Below are positions 1 through 10,979 of a stretch of 64,000 nt of DNA, piece after piece. Position 1 is the stretch's first letter; each line of letters begins with the position of its first letter. Both the position numbers and the translations under genes were made by a program. The notes below the pieces were generated by a model that saw only the letters and a program-made list of their open reading frames with translations, was not told the DNA's origin and made no database searches. The stretch is taken from the NCBI GenBank assembly GCA_038501195.1, contig JBBPUQ010000007.1, positions 969,501-1,033,500 on the forward strand, given 5' to 3'. Source of the stretch: Nemania diffusa (Eukaryota > Ascomycota > Sordariomycetes > Xylariales > Xylariaceae).

Positions 1-1388
1 TGCACCCGGCTGACAAATTATATGTACAGTACTGTAGATAGATACCTACCTTATGTATACTACAGTATTCGCCTACGCATACTACATACTAACATTTGCG
101 TACATGGAAAGAAAGCCTTGGGCGGAAATAATTCCTACCGTAAAGTATTGGAAGAGTGGTCACAATTTGTCACACCTGCAACAATAAGCTCAATTCGTAC
201 AATCCGAAAGAATTACACAGGAGTTGGTCGCAGGAACAGGTCACAAGGAACGTGTGTGCTCTCATCCCCTGCTGCGCAGACAAGCCCGTACCCAATATAG
301 CTACTACATATGTAGATGCGTTTTCGTGCAACTACAGAATACTTAAGCAAGACATACTTAGGTATTCAGAATATATGAACAGGCGACCTAGGGCAGTCAA
401 TCAGTAATCGGGCTCCGAAAGATCCGCTGGTCGGGGTTTTGCATCGTGCCGAATCACGATCCTCCTCCCTGGGCCCGATCCAGCGGTATGCCTAAGTGTA
501 CTGTTTCCAAGAGTAGGTATCTATGCGTAGGTACATTACCCAGGTAACAAAGTCCACATCTCGTTTCCGCGAGTGCCGTACAAAGTTGTATGCCAAGAGG
601 TGATATCAATGGTAATGATACTACATACCGCGCCTATGCATAGCACCAATCTAGGCACTGTAGTGTCGAAGGATGAAGTTTCTTACATACCTAGTGTATA
701 CCCCTCCTTACATATGTACCAAGTGTAATTACTTATTTATTTATGGATACAGTGCATCGGCACGCCTCCAGCATCATTCATATATTACAGTAGCCTAACT
801 CGTGTCGTGTATTGTGTCCTGTTAGATACACAGTAGATCGAGCTCCTGTATCTAGCCGTCGCATGTTAGTATATCTTTGTGTGTCTTCTTACAGCCTATA
901 GGGGCTGTTCTAGTACAGAAGCTATGATGAATGATAGCTCCCCTCCCTCAGCCTTGAGGACGGACGGTCAGCCTCAGCCCTAGACCGAATGCTACTTGCC
1001 CTAGACTCTCCAAGCAATATCGGCACCGCCGGATAGCCACTGTGTTACGCCGCTCCTACAGTACGGTAGGCATCCGCCTATTCTTCCTTAACATGCATTT
1101 CTTAGGTTGTGTCTACATAGGACTCTTATCCCACGTGATAGCGACGGGATGTTTGGAAGATGATGCCGTACGAGGTACCTCTTAGATAGGTTTTACCATC
1201 CCGAATCGGAATGGGAATCCAACCTGAGCCACGCCGCTTTTAGCCTGAGCCTGAGCCTGAGCCTGAGCAAGACTCTGCATAAAGCAGATTAGGTACAACT
1301 TGCGTAAAGCATTCCGTTATTACTACCGTAATAAAAACCACAACCTTGATAAGGGCCGTCTGCCCACCCCATAGTAGGAAAAGACGTC
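1..1388. other. intergenic left end, no gene recognised
   Basis: Open frames here are short (at most about 90 codons), overlap each other and resemble nothing I know. The DNA carries scattered TAGGTA/TACCTA words and a (GCCTGA)n hexamer run of about four units at 1243-1266. The 10-mer CGCCGCTTTT at 1232-1241 returns in inverted orientation at 3766-3775, on the far side of the F-box gene. Confidence 0.6.
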
Positions 1389-1416
1389 TTAAATAGAGCC
1401 ATCAAAGGGTGGAGCA

Positions 1417-1802
1417 TATAGACAAACTGATGATAGCCCCCGCCTGCTCACCTGGGGGATCTGTGCTTTTGGAGGTAGAACTTTTGAACAAGTACGCAAC
1501 GCCACACTATACAGCAGTGCAACGCCACAACTATCTATACATATTATATGTATTATATGCGTTTTAAATATAGCTTTTATTTTAATACAACAAAAATTAT
1601 TTAATATGCGATTAAAAAAGCTATTAAATAATACCGGTTGCATTATTATATATATTAAAATGGTTAAAAAAATCAAGTTGCAAGATATAATTAGGTAGGC
1701 CTATATGTGGCGTACGTGGTAAGTACTCTGTAGGCATTTTAATTTGCCAAAAGCACGGATCCCCTAGGTGAGCAGGGGGGCTATCATCAGTTTGTCTGTA
1801 TA
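1417..1802. mobile_element. MITE-like element with about 56-bp inverted termini
   Basis: The segment 1417-1472 is the imperfect inverted complement of 1747-1802, with only a few mismatches over about 56 bp (shared core around TGAGCAGG and CTATCATCAGTTTGTCT). The interior, roughly 1540-1690, is AT-rich and has no coding potential, as expected for a non-autonomous or RIP-affected element. Just outside the arms a direct repeat with core TCAAAGGGTGG occurs at 1402-1414 and 1804-1817. It could be a target duplication or part of the element. The total length of about 390 bp fits a MITE. The family is unknown. Confidence 0.65.
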
Positions 1803-1940
1803 CTCAAAGGGTGGGAGCCAATGGTAAGGTTTTAGCAGACGCGGACTTCTTAAAAGCATTTTGCTTAGTTCCCACGACTTTTCTCAAAATTCTTTCCTTT
1901 CCTACTGCCACAATTACTGCCTTAGAAGCTCCTATCTCAA

Positions 1941-3466
1941 ATGCCGAATAGACACGATGATAACGCCTTTCCCTGGGCCTCGTTGCCCGCCGATATCGCT
2001 CTTTTAATCCTCGAGGAAATCTCACGCCAAAAACATCGCGGCTGGGCTCTATGTGCAACTGTCTGCAAAGCATGGCAGGTCATTATTGAACGAAAGAATT
2101 TCTATCAATTAACACTGCAGGCATCCTGTCTAGACGAATTTGAATACTTCGTTATCCGACAAAGGCCTCTTGTCCACCACATCTGTCTCAATATCAAGCT
2201 TCGCCGATACGCCTGTCCCACTTGTCAGCGAGATGCCATGCCCAAGCACAGCGCTAATTTTGGGAAGGCTGTTAAACGGCTCTTCTCTATCCTGAATACC
2301 TGGCAGCCTACAGGTCATCTGATACTCGAGCTAAACGCATCTTCGCCGAGTGACTCAGAACATTGGTTCAAAAACTACTGTTTTGGACCTGGACATGAAG
2401 ATCCTGGAGATTGGAGTCAGCAGGAGAAAGCTATTAAATGGCATGACCCAAAGCACGGCTGGGTTAATGGCCAGCAGGTTAAGGCTCCCGATGCGCCCAC
2501 TATATTGCGGCTCTTCTCTCCGCTCTGCTCGACCCCCCCTAAAAATCTCCTTGAGGTTCATGCCGTTACAGGCTTTGTGATACGTCGGCAACTTCGACAT
2601 GAGATATTTCCGGAAGTACTAAAGGCCTTGTGGGAGAAACTCCCTCGGCTAGAAAGTATAGCCTACGAGCTGTGGCGTGTCCGCCGATACCCGTGCCAGA
2701 CTGCATGTACATATGGTACGTTTAATACTATACTAAAACACCTTTTTGATTTCCTTCTCATCTCTTGATAGAATTAGCCTCTTTAATCCGGGACGCTCTT
2801 CCAAAACATGTGAAAAGGATATCTATCTTTAAGGACTTTAACAACCAACTTATACTAGCACTAAACAACGCTATATCAGATCTAGGCCCACCTATGGACG
2901 CTAGCTCAGCTGCAGATCTCCAGCTAGCTAAGGCTTTTGCTAAGCGAAGTCACAATTGTGAGCGTCTGTCTATTTCATATATGATCGATGCCCAGCAGTT
3001 TTTTACCTCGTGCCAGCAGCTACCGTATGCCTGGAATCTCTTACAGTCGTTGACACTCACATCATCCACACTAGCTCAGACAGCTCCTCGTCGAGATGTT
3101 TATACACTATTACAAAATGCCAGTTTGGCTGCGCTAAATATGCCGCAGCTCAAAAATATGGTGCTTTGGAACAGTGAACAGGGACAAGCATGTGCGGTAA
3201 TCTACCTGAGACATACTGCAAGTGGGATGGCTACACTTACATGGCGTGGTACATGGGATCTTGATCTTAGTTATGATGTTGTTGAGTCCTGGAAGAAGGT
3301 TGCCTCTGGTTCCTGCTACCTACGAGTTGAGAACGAAGCACTACAGGACGTTGATATTAGGTGTCATGGCGATGCAGTTTATCATCTACGCTTGCCAGAT
3401 GGAGTTATTGATCAAGCATCACTGGGGCAAATACGCCAGGAGGGCATGATGCAAAGAATGGCCTAA
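1941..3466 (+). CDS. F-box protein of the fungal DUF6546 type
   Basis: Exons are 1941-2715 and 2772-3466, giving 489 aa. The 56-nt intron (GTACGT ... ACTAAAAC ... GATAG) restores the frame exactly. Residues about 10-55 (FPWASLPADIALLILEEISR onward) form an F-box, which would bind Skp1 in an SCF ubiquitin ligase. The rest matches the fungal family annotated DUF6546: a Cys pair in YACPTCQ, SPSDSEHWFKNY, HDPKHGW, VTGFVIRRQLR, and a C-terminal part with WRGTWDL. This family is highly duplicated and variable between strains in Sordariomycetes. The substrate is unknown. The gene looks intact, but it sits between two inverted-repeat elements in gene-poor DNA, so recent duplication or mobility is plausible. 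The 170 nt after the stop show no further conserved coding. Confidence 0.82.
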
Positions 3467-3844
3467 TCAGTGCACTTGCACAGATTTGTACCTACCTTGC
3501 TGGCTGGTCTTAGCTTTGCTGACAAGCCTGCGGACAGGTTGCGCTACTGACCCAGGACACTACGAGAAGGTGCTAGCTAATCGTCCTGGAAAAAAGAAGA
3601 AAGGAAAGGGAGCAAAAGAAAACCTTAAATTATAGTAATACAAGTATAACAGTTTTAAAGATTTCTAACCTCAGAAGGTTGCTAAACGGTTTCTCTTTGC
3701 ATAAATAATGCATAAGTATAGCTCCTTAGTCTCTTAACTGATTATAGCCTAAGCCGAGCCTGAGCAAAAGCGGCGAATGCGCTAAGCTTAATTTGTTGTC
3801 TACTAGACTAGAACATTGGTAAAACCCGGAACCATGCATTCTGG
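3467..3844. other. intergenic 3' flank of the F-box gene
   Basis: No gene seen. Lys-rich codon-like text (gaagaaaggaaagggagc) at about 3594-3613 may be a coding remnant, but there is no continuous frame. GCCTGAGCAAAAGCGGCG at 3758-3775 contains the inverted partner of the 1232-1241 word. Confidence 0.5.
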
Positions 3845-4665
3845 GGTACCTAGAGCCCCCCCCCGGCTACCTGGCCACCCCCCCCTAATCGGCCACTTTT
3901 CTCACCAAAACTCACTAACTTCAAACGGCTATAATAAATCAACAAAAATACCTATAAAGGTCTAGTAAAAAGATTTATATAAATAATTACTGAGTATTTC
4001 GGTTTTTTGAACTTGTTTGCTAGTTAGCCGTTATTTATAGTATAATATTTGAAGAAATATGAATTTACATACAAAAATATACGTGAAAGATTTTTCGCTT
4101 AAATAATTAATTAAAAATCGGAAAAACTTCGGAAAAACTTCGGACTTTATTTATTTATATTTTAAAATAAATATAAAGCGAAAAATACGTTTTTTGTTTT
4201 ATTATTATATTTTATTATTAAGTTTTATAAAATATATTAAAAATACTATAAAAAATTACTATTATAAAATAAAGTTTATTTTTTTTATTTTTTAAAACAA
4301 ACGCTAATAATACAAACTAAGGTATTTTAAGTAAGATATTATAATATAAACTTAAAAATAAAGTTTTATATTTATCCGACATTTTTCTAATTTTTAATTA
4401 ATTATTTAAGTAGAAATTTTTCAACATATATTTTTGTATGTAAATTTATATTCTATTAAATATACAGCTATATAAAGCGAGGAACTAGTTAAAATTTTCA
4501 AAATATCAAAATATTAAGTAATTATCTATATAATCCTTTTTACTAGGCCTTAATAGGTATTTTTGTTGATTTATTATAGCCTGTTGAAGTTAGTGAGTTT
4601 TGGTGGGAAACGTGGCCGATTAGGGGGGGGTGGCCAGCTTGGCGGGGGGGGGGCTCTAGCACCTT
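3845..4665. mobile_element. foldback/MITE-type element with ~290-bp inverted arms
   Basis: The left arm (about 3845-4140) and right arm (about 4375-4665) are inverted complements over nearly 300 bp. Shared stretches in order are CTAGAGCCCCCCCC, a C-run followed by CTAATCGGCCAC, AAAACTCACTAACTTCAA, GGCTATAATAAATCAACA, AAAATACCTAT, AATTTACATACAAAAATATA and TTAAATAATTAATTAAAAAT. Both ends carry C8-9/G8-9 runs, while the centre is about 85-90% AT with no open frame. The whole 820 bp could fold into one hairpin. It looks like a non-autonomous DNA transposon whose interior has been through RIP. A target duplication is not clear. Confidence 0.78.
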
Positions 4666-5919
4666 GGTGTCTAGAAGAATCGCGTCACAGGTTGGTCGAT
4701 TTTATCTACAGATATGTATACATATATAATTCCTTACGTCGTTGCACCTAGACATTCAATTTCTTTACCAAGGCTAGGTCACGTCCAAGCTACACACTGA
4801 CTGATAATAGAGATGGTAGGCATTCCTCCGTAGTTAGATAAGACTGCAAGTAAGGCGATAGAGAAGTCCTTCAGATCTGCTAGAAATAAACTAGAGAGAT
4901 CGATTCATGCCTTCGTGGTTATCGGCGGGTGGTAGCCTAACGTTTGAGGCTCAAAAAGACGGATATGTATTTAATAAGCTGAGCAGCAAAATCTCGGTAG
5001 CACAGGCCATGACATCCGAGCTTCCCATGGCGTTTTTCCGTGATCATAGCCTAGATCAGTACTGCGTATACGCAGTAGGTATTCTGTAGGTGAGTAGGTA
5101 ATATCAAAGTCCCAAGATGGACAAATAGCGCAGATCATATCACTTGCCGACACTACATATCTAGATACTGTGGTAGCTTGTGATGAACGTGCATGACTAG
5201 GGGCCTAGGGATTCTATAAAGACTGAAGCACCGGATCTACCATTATCATACGAGCTCGCCTATCAATCTGCCCATTCAACTCCCCTTACCCTTAGCCAAA
5301 GTGAGAAGGTTAGGTGGATTGTGAGTCGATGAATGAGCCAACTCGATGCTATGAACTGCAACTAAATGATCCTTCCGCCAATATTCCAACAACCAAGGTC
5401 ATGAGATATACGTACGTGTAAAACATGCGACTCGGGTAACGTCGCGCGATGAAAGATTGGCTGTCTCGATGCTCCCCCGCCCCCCGGCCCCCCAGCTTAG
5501 AAATAATAGACCGGGGTTGGGATACCTACTGAGACTTGACTGGGCCACTCGACGATTTTCTACCAACCTTACCCACGAGCTGGGAGCGCTAATAAAGCGG
5601 TCAAACTCTCACGTACTGCACATCGCAAGGTTGCAGCTGCAGCATGTACTGTGGACAAAGATGCCTTCCTTACATATATGTGAGGGACTGTGCCGTCAGG
5701 TAAAATATCGACGTTTTTACTGAGTACTGGGTTACGATAGGTAGACGGACATGTTATTACCACACTTCCTCTTAGAAGAGATTCCGTATATATAAATTTG
5801 ATAGGGGTGTGATATTCCATGCCGATATGTAGGAACGATGGTCCCAGATTATTGTGGTCTGATGCCATATGCAAAATTAGCAGTGTGGCCATGCATTGGG
5901 TACGAAACTGCCAACGAGC
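4666..5919. other. intergenic, no gene recognised
   Basis: Only short unrelated open frames (up to about 107 codons) with no recognisable domain. A C-rich run (CCCCCGCCCCCCGGCCCCCC) lies at about 5473-5492. This is the 3' flank of the lactamase gene. Confidence 0.55.
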
Positions 5920-6789
5920 CTACAAATTTGGTCTCTCTTTGAGACGCCACCTGTCTCCTTGCTCAAGGACGACCTTATCCTCCGCTAGCAGCTTCTTCAG
6001 GATTTGAATGACACCGTAGGATGCCGGTATGTGGAGATCCTCGGGGACGTCGTGGTATATGACCTTGACGAGTTCCATGGGGGTCCACACGCCCCCGGTC
6101 GCTGCATCACCGGAGGCCGACGGTGCATCTTTGGTAGTGCGGAGAGTTTCGGTGACCTGTAGTTCTCTTTGATGCCGATGCGCGATGTACTCGACGATCT
6201 TGGCCCGGGCCTCCGGCAGGACGGGGCCGTGACCCGGGTATGCGCGGCCGGACACGAGCTTCTCCATCTTGGCAAGGCTGAGGAGATAGACGCCGAGGTC
6301 TTCGAAGACTGCGGTGCCATGGCCTAGGATGTTGTCGCCGGTGAATAGCGCGTCTTCCTCCTGCAACACGAAGGCCATATGGTCGGTGGTATGGCCGGGG
6401 GTGTGCACAGCAGTCAGCGTGGCGCCGTCGACGCTGAAGAGCTGGCCGTCCTTGATGTCTAGCTGCCCGGCGGCTGGGTCGCACTTATACACGGTGGCAT
6501 TCGGCACGAGTTGTAGGAGCTGGGGCACGCCCTGAGTGTGGTCATGGTGCCAATGGGTCAGTAGAGCGGCCTGGACGGTGGCCTTCTCTTCCTCCAACAC
6601 CCGCCTCAAGGCGGCCTGCCACGAAGGCTTCCCCTCGCCAGTGTCGATGAGCAGACGCCTCGGACCAGAGCCCACGAGGTATGTGTTAGTGCCCTGGAGT
6701 TGGAACTTGCCGGGATTGCCGCCGAGGATGCGGATGCAAGCGGGACTTAGACGCTCGACTTCGGGCAGATGCACCAGCTGAGTAGCCAT
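5920..6789 (-). CDS. LACTB2-like metallo-beta-lactamase-fold hydrolase
   Basis: Single-exon gene of 289 aa. I chose the Met at 6789 (MATQLVHLPEVERLSP) because family members start there; the frame stays open to another Met at 6870. The fold signature is complete: THWHHDH at residues 78-84 (zinc ligands), a distal HTPGHT, FTGDNILGHG, and YPGHGPV near residue 210. The C-terminal winged-helix tail WTPMELVKVIYHDVPEDLH is typical of LACTB2 proteins. Human LACTB2 is a mitochondrial endoribonuclease. In fungi close relatives also act as MbetaL thioesterases that release aromatic polyketides beside a PKS lacking a thioesterase domain. No PKS lies in this window, so the housekeeping role is more likely, but the sequence alone does not separate the two. 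Identity as this fold is near certain; function is not. Confidence 0.88.
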   Translation of the reverse strand: MATQLVHLPEVERLSPACIRILGGNPGKFQLQGTNTYLVGSGPRRLLIDTGEGKPSWQAALRRVLEEEKATVQAALLTHWHHDHTQGVPQLLQLVPNATVYKCDPAAGQLDIKDGQLFSVDGATLTAVHTPGHTTDHMAFVLQEEDALFTGDNILGHGTAVFEDLGVYLLSLAKMEKLVSGRAYPGHGPVLPEARAKIVEYIAHRHQRELQVTETLRTTKDAPSASGDAATGGVWTPMELVKVIYHDVPEDLHIPASYGVIQILKKLLAEDKVVLEQGDRWRLKERPNL

Positions 6790-7437
6790 CCTCTTGTTGA
6801 CGATTGGTATGTTCTGGTAGCGCCGTAGTTGCGACAGTATCATGCCAATGTTGATTGGCCGTGTACCCACTAGGACATTACCTCCGCAGGTCTATGTATA
6901 TATATGTATATATATATATATATATATACACAACGAATAATAAAAGACTAGGTACTCAAGACAAAAGAAGTGGCTGAGTGCTGGTTATGCGAAGGTGTAA
7001 GATGTCGGTAGGTACTTGGTATTGTGACAGTCAATAATCTGTACGTCGATGGCGATGACGATAACGATGTCAGATTGCCAAGTGCGGGCGTTGACGCAAG
7101 AGGACGACCGTCTTTCGTCTTTTGACCCTCCTCGTCTTGACGCCTCCGTCTCACAAGTGATGTGCTTGCGGATGCAGAGGGTATAAATCACAGAATTTGG
7201 CTGGGACGGTTGCCTCGACCGTTATCAAAAACTGTTCGAGGAAATAAGCAACTGGGCTATCACCATGAATAGTAGTCTTAGCTTGACATTTCACATTACC
7301 GAGGTTTGCTATCACGATCACGAGACGGGACTCGGGTGTTGAGGTAATCCCTACATACATAGGTATGCTTCATAAGGTACCTGTAGGTGCCTTAGGTCGG
7401 TAGTCTAGTGCCCGCCGCCTATCACCTCGGCGCCTTG
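6790..7437. other. intergenic 5' flank of the lactamase gene
   Basis: Contains a (TA)n microsatellite at about 6893-6928 shortly upstream of the lactamase start. Small open frames show no similarity I recognise. Confidence 0.55.
6893..6928. repeat. (TA)n microsatellite
   Basis: An almost pure TA dinucleotide run of about 36 bp interrupted by two TG steps, about 105 bp upstream of the lactamase start codon. Confidence 0.85.
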
Positions 7438-7938
7438 GTTATTCGTAGAGGACGTTCTACTATCCGTAGAGGAATCTAAACCCTTTTCGGAAGGGCCCCC
7501 TGCAAACCCATATATTTCTCTGATCTTTACCTAATTTGTATAGACAGTCTTAGAAATAATCGGGCAACAGAAAAAACAACGGTCAAATATACTACCTGCA
7601 GGTACACACGTTTAGTCGTAGTTTTTGCCAGAAACGAAGTACTTCTAAGTCAAAATAGGTCTTGAAGCTACTAATATTTCTACAGCTGCAGCGTACATAG
7701 CAGCTGTAGTAGCTTACGTATATATTATTGTGGCTTAGCAGCAAATTTCGCTTTACTTACGCTGCTTGGTTGGTGGGACCGACTGTATTTCTAGATGAAA
7801 TTCTAGGATTTGCTAGGGTTACCTTCACAACACGTATAAATTAGGTGGGGATCGGAGCAGGTCCAAGCTTCAGCGGGACACCTTTCCCAATGGGGTTTAG
7901 ATTCCTCTACGGATAGTAGAACGTCCTCTACGAATAAC
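7438..7938. mobile_element. MITE with perfect 46-bp terminal inverted repeats
   Basis: The arm 7438-7483 is the exact inverted complement of 7893-7938 (end sequence GTTATTCGTAGAGGACGTTC). Weaker complementarity continues outward (CCTCGGCGCCTTG against TGAGGCGTCACCTCGG). The word TCACCTCGG occurs directly at 7422-7430 and 7946-7954 and might be a target duplication. The interior is about 410 bp with no open frame, so the element is non-autonomous. A second perfect hairpin, CTACAGCTGC / GCAGCTGTAG with a 10-nt loop, lies inside at 7680-7709. Perfect arms imply recent insertion or ongoing homogenisation, unlike the diverged elements at 1417 and 3845. Confidence 0.85.
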
Positions 7939-8929
7939 TGAGGCGTCACCTCGGTGGTATGCGGAGGTAGGTACCCTGATAGAAGCTTGGAAGCTGGTAT
8001 TTCAAAACCCCCCTGTAAAGAACGACTGCCTAGTGGTGAACCCCTGGATCACTCATCCTGGAACTACCCGCTAGCGTGTCGCGATAAGCAGGTGGATCAA
8101 CCATCGATAAGTAATTTCAGCATGCTAAATTGCTAATCGCTAATTGATAGCGTAGGTACCTTCTAGATAGCAAGCAACATCTTGAGCTCTACTCGGATGA
8201 CGAAGTTCACTCCGCCGCGTTTCCGACCTTGCATCGAAAGCATCCCCTACGCGTGTAACTCCTTGCACGAGACTGAGTCTACACATACCTGCGTGCTCCT
8301 AGCTATATTGAATACAGTCGCAACATCATTTGGCTGCGAGTGAGCAACCCTCTGGTTTCATCTGATCGAATAACCAGCTGAGCATAGAGTACCCCTAGAT
8401 AGGTAGCACGGAATACCTACTTGAGGCCATACTGCACGAGAGCGTCGTCGATCTATCTATAGCTTTGATAACCTTGCGACACGACCAGCCAGCACCTGAG
8501 AGAGCACTCAAGCTTTTCGTCCCAACGTCTTCCAGTCCTTCCAGTCCTTTCAGTAATCGGTCGCCATCCTATATCTATTATACTTGCACGATTAGGTAGC
8601 TTGAGGTCCCAGCTCTCCTGTCGCCGCCGCAACCGCCGCAACCGCCCTCATTATCGTCAACTATCACGTCTATTTCGCCTTCGCTTCTCTACCCACCTAC
8701 TTTCCTACTCCCCACCGAACGAGCACTCGATAATAATAGTAAGAAGTACAGCAATAACAGCAACAATAAAAATAAAAGAATAATAAAAACTACCCAGCAC
8801 TCTAATAGCTGCGTTATATCTCTCTACCGGGGGACTACCTACTATTTGACCTCACTCGAGCACCGTCTCGCATCGCATCGTATTGCCTCGCCTCGCACCG
8901 CACCGCGCCGCACCGCACTGCACTGCACC
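7939..8929. promoter_or_regulatory. upstream region of UBP8
   Basis: No gene recognised. The last 65 bp before the UBP8 start codon form a degenerate pentanucleotide repeat, (CGCAY)n. Pyrimidine-rich and A-rich tracts at about 8655-8790 are typical of a fungal promoter and 5' UTR. Confidence 0.5.
8867..8929 (+). repeat. degenerate pentanucleotide repeat (CGCAY)n
   Basis: About twelve 5-bp units (CGCAT, CGCAC, TGCAC and variants) run directly into the UBP8 ATG at 8930, so they lie in its 5' leader. A similar TGCAT/CGCAT run occurs at about 34547-34585. Confidence 0.75.
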
Positions 8930-10979
8930 ATGGCTGCCCGGCCTACCACGCCTGCCTCGCCCAAAAACGTCAAGGTCAACTCCCCAGTACCGGGCACCCC
9001 TCTATTCGGCTGTGGTTAGTTCTGCATCCTGGGTGCTGCGGTATTGCATAGGATTTCCTACTGACGCCCCCCCGTGTAGAACATGTGCAACTCCTTCTGT
9101 CCAACAGTCAGGATGTCACCAATAGCTCCATCCAGTACTATAAGATGCTTCTGAGAGTCATATTCGACAAAGATCCAATCATCGCCCAGACCTGCAAGGC
9201 CTCCGACGGCCAGATCAACACTTCACTGACCTCCAACTACCTCTGCTTACAATGCTCCGCCATCCTCCCCGAGGACGAACGCGTGAAGCATGGGAATAAG
9301 AAGAGCCATCGATTCTGTAGGTCGTCAAAACTCGAGTTCTGGTTCTACTGATGGTTCTGATTCTACCGAGCCACGCTAACACGCGAAATCAACTGTAGAC
9401 GTCGATTCGAGGAGCGGTTCGCTCTTCTGCCAGTTCTGCGAAGATTATGTATGGGACCCGACCCTGGAAGACCTCAGGGTCAGGAAGATGGGCACGGGCT
9501 CGTTCTCAAGTACGTTCTTTACTCGCCCTTTCTCGCAGCTACCATCACCATCCAAAGTCCCCAACGTCGTTTTTCTTAGTGGAGCAGCAATGGACTGGCT
9601 GACTTGTGCTTTCAAGACCGCAAGAGGAAGCATGAGGATATGTTTTCCGACTCTGTCAAGGAGAGTATAAAGGAGGACCAGAGATACATTTCCGCAAACA
9701 CAACACTGGCGTCGTGTCGTGCGGATGGCCTCCGTGGTATATATAATGCTGGAGCTACATGTTACCAGAACGTCGTGCTCCAGAGCTTCTTGCACAACCC
9801 TCTCCTCCGCAACTTTTACCTCGGGGATGGGCACCAGAGTAGCGATTGCCAAGTATCACACTGTCTCAGCTGTGCGATGGATGATATGTTCCAGGATTTC
9901 TATGCTCTCGAGAACACCAATGGCTATACTGCGGCCAATATCTTGTCTGGGTTCTGGATATCCGAGAAGAAGGCATTCGAGAACCTCGTAACCACAAAGG
10001 AACAGGATGCCCACGAGTTCTTCCAGTTCATTGCCGAGGAGCTGCACGAGAGGAACGGAGACGGCAAGAAACCCGAAACGGGCAGCGAGCACAGCTGCAA
10101 CTGCATCATCCACCAGACCTTCTACGGCAAGCTACAAAACCAGACGACGTGCCAGAACTGTGGCGGCGTTACGAACGCAGTTGAGTCGTTCCTCGACCTG
10201 AGCCTAGGCCTTGAGAATCTAGCACGTAAGAAAGGCAAGAAGGAGCCCAAGGGAGAGCCTTCGCTCACGCTCCAAGACTGCCTGGATGACGAGTACATCA
10301 AGTTCGATAAGTGCGAATATCGGTGTAGAAGTTGCAACTCGTCCCAACAGGCTCGGAGAGACCATAGCATCAAGCTTCTACCCAACGTTCTTTCAATACA
10401 GCTCAAAGTAAGTGTGCCCCGGCACTGATCCCCCCTCCCCCCCCTTTTTTTCTTCTCCCCGCCATATGGGTCATATGGGTCATTCACATCGCTTACGACG
10501 TGGGGTGCTGTAGAGATTTGAATTTAAGCAAGGCAGTCGTGATCGAGCTGCATCCAAGATCCGCACCAAAGTGCAGTTCCCCCTGCAGTTGAATATGCTT
10601 CCCTACACGACGAGAGGTCAGAGTGGGAATTCGAGAGATAGCCAGGAGCTGAGTCGATCGTGCGTTTATGATCTCTTGAGCGTTGTAGAGCATGTTGGCG
10701 AGATTGACACTGGTAAGCCACCCTTGCACACACCGCACGTGAGAGCCAAGATAGCTAAACAGGACGAATAGGACATTACGTATCATACTGCAGAGTTGGA
10801 GACCAGGTAGGTGACTAAAACCGTCTTGTGCTTCATTCCCACGATATGCATACTGATGATTTAATCTTCCATCTCAGTGGTTTTCCTTCAATGATCACCG
10901 GGTCGAATTGGCCAAGAAGTCGGATGTACTAGGCAGTCAAGCCTATCTCCTATTCTATATCATCCGATCCCTTTCCTGA
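8930..10979 (+). CDS. ubp8: ubiquitin C-terminal hydrolase of the SAGA DUB module
   Basis: Seven exons: 8930-9014, 9080-9316, 9399-9509, 9617-10407, 10514-10712, 10772-10806 and 10878-10979, giving 519 aa with every junction in frame. It removes ubiquitin from histone H2B as part of the SAGA coactivator. The N-terminal zf-UBP finger is visible (GCEHVQLLL at 27-35, CLQCSAILPEDERVKHGNKK, CQFCEDYVWDP). The USP catalytic domain has the Cys box GIYNAGATCYQNVVLQS with Cys193, a zinc ribbon with CQNC and CRSC, and the His box TGHYVSYC with His476 followed by WFSFND. Exon 4 uses an AAG acceptor (CTGAC branch 18 nt upstream). The 35-nt exon 6 carries the catalytic His. Length and domain order fit Ubp8/USP22. 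It converges on EFM5. Confidence 0.94.

Noticed and set aside
1243..1266. (GCCTGA)n as telomeric repeat
   Set aside because: Wrong unit for fungal telomeres (TTAGGG) and only about four copies.
5457..5892. overlapping frames of 88 and 107 codons on opposite strands
   Set aside because: No domain, low-complexity C-run at the start of one, and no splice partners that extend conservation.
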